Positions 56,961 to 64,000 of a DNA stretch of 64,000 nt are shown here, one piece after another. The stretch is from Tetracladium setigerum (taxonomy: Eukaryota; Ascomycota; Leotiomycetes; Helotiales), in NCBI GenBank assembly GCA_031472005.1, contig PZJY01000011.1, positions 248,001 through 312,000 of the forward strand, in the 5' to 3' direction. The notes under the pieces were generated by a model. That model saw only the letters and a list, made by a program, of their open reading frames with translations. It ran no database searches and had not been told where the DNA came from. The stretch's first letter is position 1. Every line of letters begins with the position of its first letter. The translations under genes were made by a program, and so were the position numbers.

Positions 56961-59900
56961 TCAATTCGAGTATCCTCCCATGACCGAATCCCTCCCATCA
57001 GCAGAAGTGAAGCTGTTGTTGCCAGACTCAATTCCACCTTTCGGTGTCGGTCTTGCGGAATTAGCGAGCAATCCCAGATTTCGTCCGATGTGTTTCAAGA
57101 TCCTGTTGTCGGAGTACAGGGCTGAAGATCGGGTAGCTACGAAACCAAGGAAGGCGATAGTCTTTTCGAGGAGAATGCTCAGCTCGTGAAGAGAGACGAC
57201 TTCAAGGACGAGGGGTTTGAGAATTGGGTGATTGTAGGCCGCTTGAAGGGTTATCATGTTACCCCATTGTCTAAAAATAAGAGGTCAGCGGGTCAATTCT
57301 AGAAAACAGCAGAAGAGGATAATTACGCATGAGCTGTTCCCCAGATATTCGTAACGATCAGGCGTTGCGTTCCAGGATCTGCTACTTCGTGGAAAGCAGA
57401 AGTGCTGTGTACGAGAGCTAGCAACCCTTTACGGGCGTACTCTAATGTTTTCTCACCGAGCTCCTCGGCGCAGGTGGCATTTTGGTTGACGGTTGGTGCA
57501 TGAACACTACTGTGGTATATTTTCTTTACCTGGCCTACTTCCCCAACCGGAAACTGTGTTTTCCCGATCTCCAAGATTGCCAGGATATACGGACGATAAG
57601 TGATCACCCTTGCGCCATACCATTTTGCTCTGATTCGGGCGTTGAGTATTTCCGAAGACCGTTCGCCCAACTCCGCCTTCCACATCATATGCGGGACCCA
57701 AACAGGCGTGACTTCCAGATTTGCTTCCATAGCACCGATGGTAAGGTATTCTTTCTTTCTTTGATCAGCTGGTAGCAAAGTTAGTTCTAAATTTTCATGA
57801 ACAATGGAATCGACATCTAACCATTCTGTTGAGGATCGTACAACGAGCTGTGGAGTTTGTTGAGATTTTTGCGTAAGAAGAGCTGTGCAGTATAACTTTC
57901 AAGAACCGTAGGATCATGCCCATCGACTTCCTCAGCTATCTTCAAATTTGGAGACGGCATATCTTCTTCGAATGTGAGAATGCCCGATTGCAAAACTGGG
58001 AGTTCGGCAATGATATCACTTGTTTTCGTCAGCATACTGAGAGCGCCCACGTCAAAATACTACTTACCTCTCTAACTGCAGACAAGTCCAAAATGCGAAG
58101 ATGATAGCGTTGTCTTTGGCTCCCACCATACCGAAATTGTCTTTGATTTTTTTGTACCGAGCTTGTCTCCTACGAATATGGTTAGAGCTGTGGTGAGATG
58201 GTGGCCGGAAGATGGAACTTACCTTCGCAACATATACAGGAGGGTACAGGAGGCTCCATAGATGTAAGAATGACTCTCCAATACCCGTCCAAGCTGACCT
58301 TGATATAAGCCCGCAAGAAGCTGAACATGGACATGTAAAAGACTAATACCAGCAGACTGGGTGCCCAGAATCTCTGCTGCATGCGCGAAATAGTTCAAAC
58401 CAGGAATCATGTCCATGTTTCTGAGAGCTCGGCGATCAATTCTTGTCGGACCGCCCCCTTCTGACGTCCTTCGAGGACGAGAGTACGCATCAACCGGCGA
58501 TGGCAGCGTAGACAAGGATGGAGAGTGTTGCATGGGAGAGGCGGGGTGTCCATTCCGCGCTGCAGGAGAGGAGAAGCTTTCATTCTCTGGTGATAGTAAA
58601 TACCCAACATCGGGGAGTTTCCCTTTGTGCTGGCAAATTTTTCCAAGTGCCAAAACAAACAAAACGAGGGAAGATGCCAGTGTGCGGGGTATCTGGCGCG
58701 GATCAAAAGCGCCAGGACTTTCCTGTTGGTCTCTGGAAGGTGATCTCTTTCGCTTCTGACCTGGGCTCTCTGGATTCCACCCGCTGGCAGGGGCCACAAA
58801 ACCAGCGGTAAAGGCAGCTCTTGGCTTCGCCTGAGTTCCCGGGAGTCGTTTCATGAAATCTTCGACTATTTGATCGAGAGCTGCGGATGTCAAGATTGGA
58901 TGCATGTTGTTTATGTTGCTCTTGTAGCTCTCAACCAGAGAGAGCACGGTCTCTCGTGCGAAATGGACTGGCAAAAAGTCGGGTTTTGCATCCGAGCTGA
59001 AATCTCCACTAGTTGGTTCATGGTGGTGAGATGTTGCTCCTGGAACCCACGGTGGCCAGTCTGATTCCTGTGCAGGAGATGATGTGTCCGAGTGAGTGTC
59101 TCCTGGGGTGCTTTCGGACCAATGATCTGGGATACTATCCTTCTCATAACCGGGAGCCGAATCTATGCCCTCTCCACGTCCAAATGGTCTCAACAGTCCG
59201 CGCCTCTCCTCGTGGGTCATTGGGTAATGCTCATTTTTAATGATGTGTCGATGTCCTATAATGTCCTTTACCAACTCGGCAACTGCAGAATTTTGAAGAA
59301 GTAGCGCCGCCCCAGTCGTGTGGTTCACAGGAATCGCAGGTGGCCTATTCTCCCTTGGCTCATTTAGTTCGTCGTCTTCGCTTGCATCATCATGAGGCAC
59401 AGGAACCCGAGGCTCTTCTGGCTGTGGCGAGAGGTCGGGATTAAGCGGCTGTATCAGAGGTGTCGCTGAAATATGCGAATGCTGTCTATTCTCATAAATT
59501 TGTTTTTGCATTTGAGCCTGGTGAATTGGCGCAGGGTGAAATGATGTAGACGCGCCAAGATCTGTTGTCGCATAAGATTCCCGTTCCCGTTTGACTTGAG
59601 CTGAGGGCGTTGACGGCAACCCGCCTGAGACTATCTGTTCAATACTTTCCATCCTCTTCATTAAATGATTCAACTCATTCGATTGAATAGCCGCAATACC
59701 AGGTAGTCGCCCCAAAGCCTCCCAAGGAATGGCTCCAAGTATTCCTTCCATGCGATTTTCCATTCGACTGATCGATTCTGAGATATCGACGTTGGATTTA
59801 TCTTGCCTGTACTTTGTTAGATTTCGGTAATCTTTCATGCATAAAAACTTACGCCTTCGGGGGAGGATCTCGGTAATTGCAATCAGTTCCCTTTTCAGTG

Positions 59901-60796
59901 CAACTATTGCACTTTGGTCGCCCCTCGTCGCATTTTGCTTTCAAAGTCCGACAACTATCACACGCCTGAGCTGCTCGTTGCGCCTTTCGCGGCTTTACGT
60001 CGTTGCGAGGAGGTCCTTGTTGCTGAGGATAGCTTACTGCTGGATAGGGTTCATGTTGCTGGGGAAATGGCCCAGGCCTCTGATACTGCTCATATTGATT
60101 TGGAGCTGCCATAGGAACCGGACTGGGCGGAGGGTAAGAGTTATTTCGCACTTGCTGGGGAAGATGGTGAGGCGATTCGTAATGAGGGGGGTGCTGGGGT
60201 GGTTGATGTTGGTGCGCATGTGCAGGGTAAGGACCTCTAGGGCCCTCATGAGGTGGGTGATGGTTCACATTGTGTTCGGAGTGATTGCTGGGGGATCGAC
60301 GGTATGGAGTTTCGTCTGATGGATCTCTTTTGATCATTGGGCTCTGTAGTGGAGCTTCTCTCTGCCCAATATATGGCGACGGCTGGGAGTGAGGGGGACC
60401 GGTCGGTGATGGTTGATAGCCATGCGACGCAGCAGAATGTGGTCTTCTATGTTCCGGAGGATCGTAAGAGAGAGGGCGATCACTCTGTCCAGACGTTCGA
60501 CGATCTATATCTATAGAGGGCAGACTCTGAGGATGTTCTGGCCTCGAGAAGGGCGATGTAGCATACTGAGAGGAATGCCGTTGTTGGGGATGCGGCAGAC
60601 TTCGATTTGGCTGACTATGGTGGGTTTGTATAAGAGGAGGTTGAGGTGGAGGAGGAGGAGGTATATTATTATGCCATTGAGGAGGATTTGAGGCAGACGG
60701 AGGAGGATTATGACCTGTTCGCGCACGCTTCTCCTGGGGGCCCCGACTTCCATTATAGGTGGTATTGTATGTACAGGACTCAGGCGGCGGCCACAA
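56961..60796 (-). CDS. Zn2Cys6 transcription factor with long Pro/His/Gln-rich N-terminus; 5' end unresolved
   Basis: Exons: 59853 to about 60796, 58223-59806, 58068-58169, 57822-58018, 57327-57768 and 56961-57270, joining in frame to about 1,192 residues from 60796. The N-terminal 260 residues are Pro/His/Gln/Ser-rich (activation-domain-like). The binuclear zinc cluster is complete: ACDSCRTLKAKCDEGRPKCNSCTEKGTDCNY, six Cys, with a basic AQRAA stretch before it, near residues 280-310. A linker and short coiled coil follow (ISRMENRMEGILGAIPWEA), then the fungal-specific regulatory domain (MIPGLNYFAHAAEILG, IYGASCTLLYMLRRRQARY, FWTCLQLESDIIAELPVLQSG). No ATG exists at 60796; the frame is open upstream to an AG near 60848, so the start codon is probably in an unseen upstream exon. 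A nuclear DNA-binding regulator; targets unknown. Confidence 0.85.
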
Positions 60797-63700
60797 CAGC
60801 AGAGGCCATGGACGGCAGTAGAATGCGGCGGTGGAGGCGGCGGCGGCTTCCTACAGGTTCTCAAAGGACACAAGAGACGTTGGAAGCTTGAGGCGAGATC
60901 ATTTGCGCCTGGGGGTAGGACAGGCTGACGTGTTGATTAGGGATGGATGTGTAGCTGTAACGAAGAACGGGCGGTTTGGGTATATTCGGGAACCTGGGGA
61001 GGAAAGCAACAGGCGGATCAGCAAGAGCAAGGAAGGCGCAAATTCAAATGCAAAAAGGTAATCGAATTGAATTGCAAGCGCAAAACAACAAGAACTAGAA
61101 TAGCAGCGGCGGCGGCGACAACGAGTCTAACCCAATGGCCGAGATATCAGATGGAAAGAAGTTAAGAGGAGGAATAGGGATGCGCCAGGAAAAAGAGGGG
61201 CCCAAGAATAATGAGAAAAGAAGTTGTTGCTCTGTTGAGCTTAGATCCTCGGAGCTTGAAATATGTTTTTTTTTTTTGTGTGTGTATTTACCTTGAGACA
61301 GCCGTAGAGGAGAGGAGCTCTTAGCGGGAGAAGTGATGATCTGCAGACGGAGGGGTAAAGCCGGCCAAAACTGGATGAAGGGTTGGTCGTCGGTACTGCA
61401 AAAGACTTGGGTGGCAGTGCGTTGTAGGTGGGAGAGTGAGCGAGGTTGGTTGTGGGTTTAGAGACGAGGAGGTTGTGGTCGGAGGAGGCAGGAAGAGAAA
61501 TTCCGCAAGATTTGTCTCAAGGACGTTTTGCGCAAGTTGGATGGATGGATGGATGGATGTTCGCTGCTGTTGTTGTTGGGGGGAAAGAGAGATGAGGCGG
61601 CGCGCGGGAAAGCTGTCTAGCTTCGGTTGCACAATTTGCGACTCAGACCGCCCTTGGATGAGCATGGGGTATACATAGAGCATATCACATAGCATTAGCA
61701 TGGCATGGCATGGCGAGCCAAAAGCACGGATATTTACAAGACCTGGCCTGGCTGCAAAGACCCGCATCTGCGTATATAACTCCGGAAGTGTGTGCTTGCA
61801 TGCAGCAGTTGCATTATTTATTGCCAATTGTTATTCCAACCACCCCACAAAACGAGACGAGTAGTCGCTCGAGCAGCCACTCATTTCCGCCGTCAGGCTT
61901 CATATAAGTAGTAGTATAGTACCCATATTCATCGTCCGTGGTTGAAGACTTTTTCGCACATTCATAATTCGAGCAAGCTATGCTCCATCCATTATCGTCA
62001 TCCTCCCACATACTACTCGTACTCCGGACAGTAGTAAAATTGGACTGCTTGCCGTAGTATCACGGGCCCCACATCGTCCAACGCCGTTTGTCGTTGTTTG
62101 CCGTAGGATGGGGAACTGTCCTTGATCTTCCCCTTGCTGCTGATTCAGACGGCGAGTCAAGCGAGCTAGTAAACTCGTGAGAAACATGGATGGTTGGGCG
62201 TCAACAGGTCTGGTGGTGACACTAGGGGTGACACCATTCGCTGCTGAGCCGACTGGTCTGCCAAAGACAAAGCAAATCGTAGTATGTATGTGGTATGAAA
62301 TAAGTTGGCCTTTCTGTGTGAACACCCCAAAAGAAGCACTTCAAAGTTCCTGGAACGGTGGGGAAGCGTTAGAGGAAGGGAGCAACCGACTTCCGAGCCT
62401 ACGCGCGACCCGCTAGCTATATATTAACGAAACTTTGCAACATCTTGAATGATGGATCACCAATCATCAATGAAATACCAACAGATTACCAGTGTGATAG
62501 CCCTATGATTCTTTCGCAAGACTGGACAGATTCAATCTGAACTCCGGACCGGCGAGAGCACCGCACGCACCGTACCAGGTACATCATCAGTGCGTATCTA
62601 TCAACCAATTTACCAGGCAATTGAAATCGTGCAAAATCGGGTCTGCTTTGGCTAGGGAGGCATCATTCCCCTGTCAGCTCCAAGATTCCTTAGCTGTGGC
62701 TTTATCGGAGAATTGGAAATGTGCACCATAAGCGGTCTGGCAGCCCCAAGTCAAGGCAATGGCTGAGCCAGGAATTTTCCACCGTTCTCTTAGAAAGGAT
62801 AACAGGAGCGAGGCAGCGATTTTCGTAACACAACAGCACCACAGTACTCCGTACTTCGTGAAGTTGCCGATGGTCGTCATTCGTTGTTGTCAATTGGTTG
62901 ATAATAGTTGCTTCAACACGGTGATCCCTCCCCTCGTTCGCCTTGTGTTCTCCTCACTTGACGCCTCACCGCACTCCAGATTTCGGCTAGCTTTGTGCCG
63001 TTACATCACATGGTCGGTTTCAGTGTGTCCCTTCTCCTGTGTTGAGTCGGCTGTTACCACATCCCTGTTCCTCACGTAACGGAACTCCATCATATCTAAC
63101 TCTTCTTGAAATCCTTGCCCGCCGCGATTGTTTGGCGGACAAGCTCCAACCAACCTCCTTTCCAACACGCCTTTCAAGCAAAGCCGCAAAGACCGAGGTT
63201 TTTTGGGAGGGGCGATTATCGAACTGGCGGGCAACTTGAGTGTCAAGCAGCGATGCGAGGCGTCAGGGTGGGCTGATATCCAAGTTCCAACACCACCTCG
63301 ACTCCAACCAAAACGGCATGCGAGAAACGGCAGCACCGACGACACGGTTCTGGGCCAGAACCTGACAATCACGGCCTTTGCCTCCGACAACCACAGCGAA
63401 TCATGCTTCCAAGGAGAAAGAGAGAGAGAAAGTTCCTCAAGTCGTTCACGACTCTCGAGTCACTCATCGTCATGAGCGTAGCATTCGTAGATTGCATCAT
63501 GTTGCTTTCTGAGAGCGCTCGTTGCGCGGGAAAATTCAGAGCAGCCAAAACCGACTAAACCGGTCAATTATTCAAGATGGCCTGTTATTGTTTCTTCTGT
63601 CAACCCTAAAGCCCGCATTACTGCTGTTGCCGAATAATCGCTCTCTGCCAAAGTATAAAGCGTTAGTGCGTACACTGCAGCCCAAACTCAGCTGATCTTG

Positions 63701-64000
63701 CTTTTTGGGCCTCGAAGCTAGACCCCTGAAAACGGTTCAAAGTCTAGTTACTGTATGAAGTAGGCAATTCGTGGTCGTAGTCCAGGAACCAAGATGCGCC
63801 GGACATGATGGAAAATACTCCCTTCGGTCGGGTTACGGGTGCCAGGGAGGGACGGCACGCTGGTCATCCACCACGGAGATGCATGCCATAAAACCACTTC
63901 TGCTGAAATCGAGTCAGGCTCGAGGGAATACTGTGACACAGATTTCGAGAATCAACTTTCTAACGTCGCCAGTCTTCCTCCTTTCGCTCCTCCGAGTCTG
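60797..64000. other. Region upstream of the Zn2Cys6 gene: probable long 5' leader/promoter, no gene recognised
   Basis: No supported coding region in 3.2 kb. Features seen: a T11-GTGTGTGT tract (61264-61287), GGATGGATGGATGGATGGATG (about 61540-61560), a CATGGCATGGCATGGC run (61700-61716) and CT/GA-rich stretches. The missing start codon of the transcription factor should lie in the first few hundred bases. Confidence 0.45.

Noticed and set aside
61321..61827. 168-codon minus-strand ORF upstream of the Zn2Cys6 gene
   Set aside because: Low-complexity Gln/Pro/Ser/Thr runs from simple repeats and no domain; more likely leader sequence.
63001..63390. 129-codon minus-strand ORF near the right end
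   Set aside because: No motif, unusual composition and overlapping ORFs on the other strand; no support for coding.
1..64000. tRNA genes
   Set aside because: Scanning by eye for T-loop (GGTTCGANTCC) and acceptor pairing found no convincing candidate; a covariance-model scan would be decisive.

Overview
The window is nuclear DNA of a filamentous ascomycete. The genes carry many short introns (about 43-106 nt, GT...AG, with CTAAC/CTGAC-like branch sites). The families are typical of Pezizomycotina: HET, CFEM, Zn2Cys6, DUF7580, C2H2-TPR and BBE-like oxidases. A single dispersed 5S rRNA gene is present. The look of the Atg5, HET and secreted proteins suggests a Leotiomycete (Helotiales), but that is inference.

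Layout. 1-10 kb: 5' part of a secreted GH65 trehalase (-), an ArfGAP-UBA protein (-), a DUF985 cupin (+) and a DOMON-cytochrome b561 protein (+). 11-17 kb: a repeat-bearing secreted protein (+), a small CPIC/coiled-coil protein (+), 5S rRNA (+) in an AT-rich relic, and a type I membrane protein (-). 18-28 kb: Gfo/Idh/MocA oxidoreductase (-), HET-domain protein (-), PI-PLC-like phosphodiesterase (-), PAN/Apple protein (-). 30-36 kb: O-methyltransferase (+), an HTH-HD hydrolase fusion (+), an F-box-like protein (+), a CFEM protein (-). 36.8-44.6 kb: C2H2-TPR protein (-), divergent from a DUF7580-like/subtilisin protease (+), which is followed by a gasdermin-like protein (+). 45-64 kb: Atg5 (+), a sugar transporter (-), a BBE-like oxidase (+), a small secreted cysteine protein (+), a large Zn2Cys6 regulator (-), then about 3 kb with no recognisable gene.

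The most interesting element is 40182-44589. A gene for a subtilisin-like (S8) protease with a complete Asp/His/Ser triad lies 589 bp upstream, on the same strand, of a 279-residue protein that resembles fungal gasdermins. This is the arrangement of Podospora HET-Q2/HET-Q1, in which the protease cleaves the gasdermin to trigger regulated cell death. A C2H2-TPR protein gene is transcribed divergently from the protease across a 306-bp promoter that contains a perfect CAGCTG-based hairpin. Together with the HET-domain gene 18 kb away, this makes the region rich in self/non-self recognition and cell-death families.

A second pattern runs through the window. Seven or eight otherwise well-preserved genes are broken by single-base deletions, most of them in short homopolymers (ArfGAP 4, cupin 3, HET 3, PAN 1, C2H2-TPR 1, protease 1, BBE 1, CPIC gene probably 1-2). 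No substitution-type stop codon was needed to explain any of them. This looks more like homopolymer error in the assembly than gene decay, and these genes are annotated here as probably functional.
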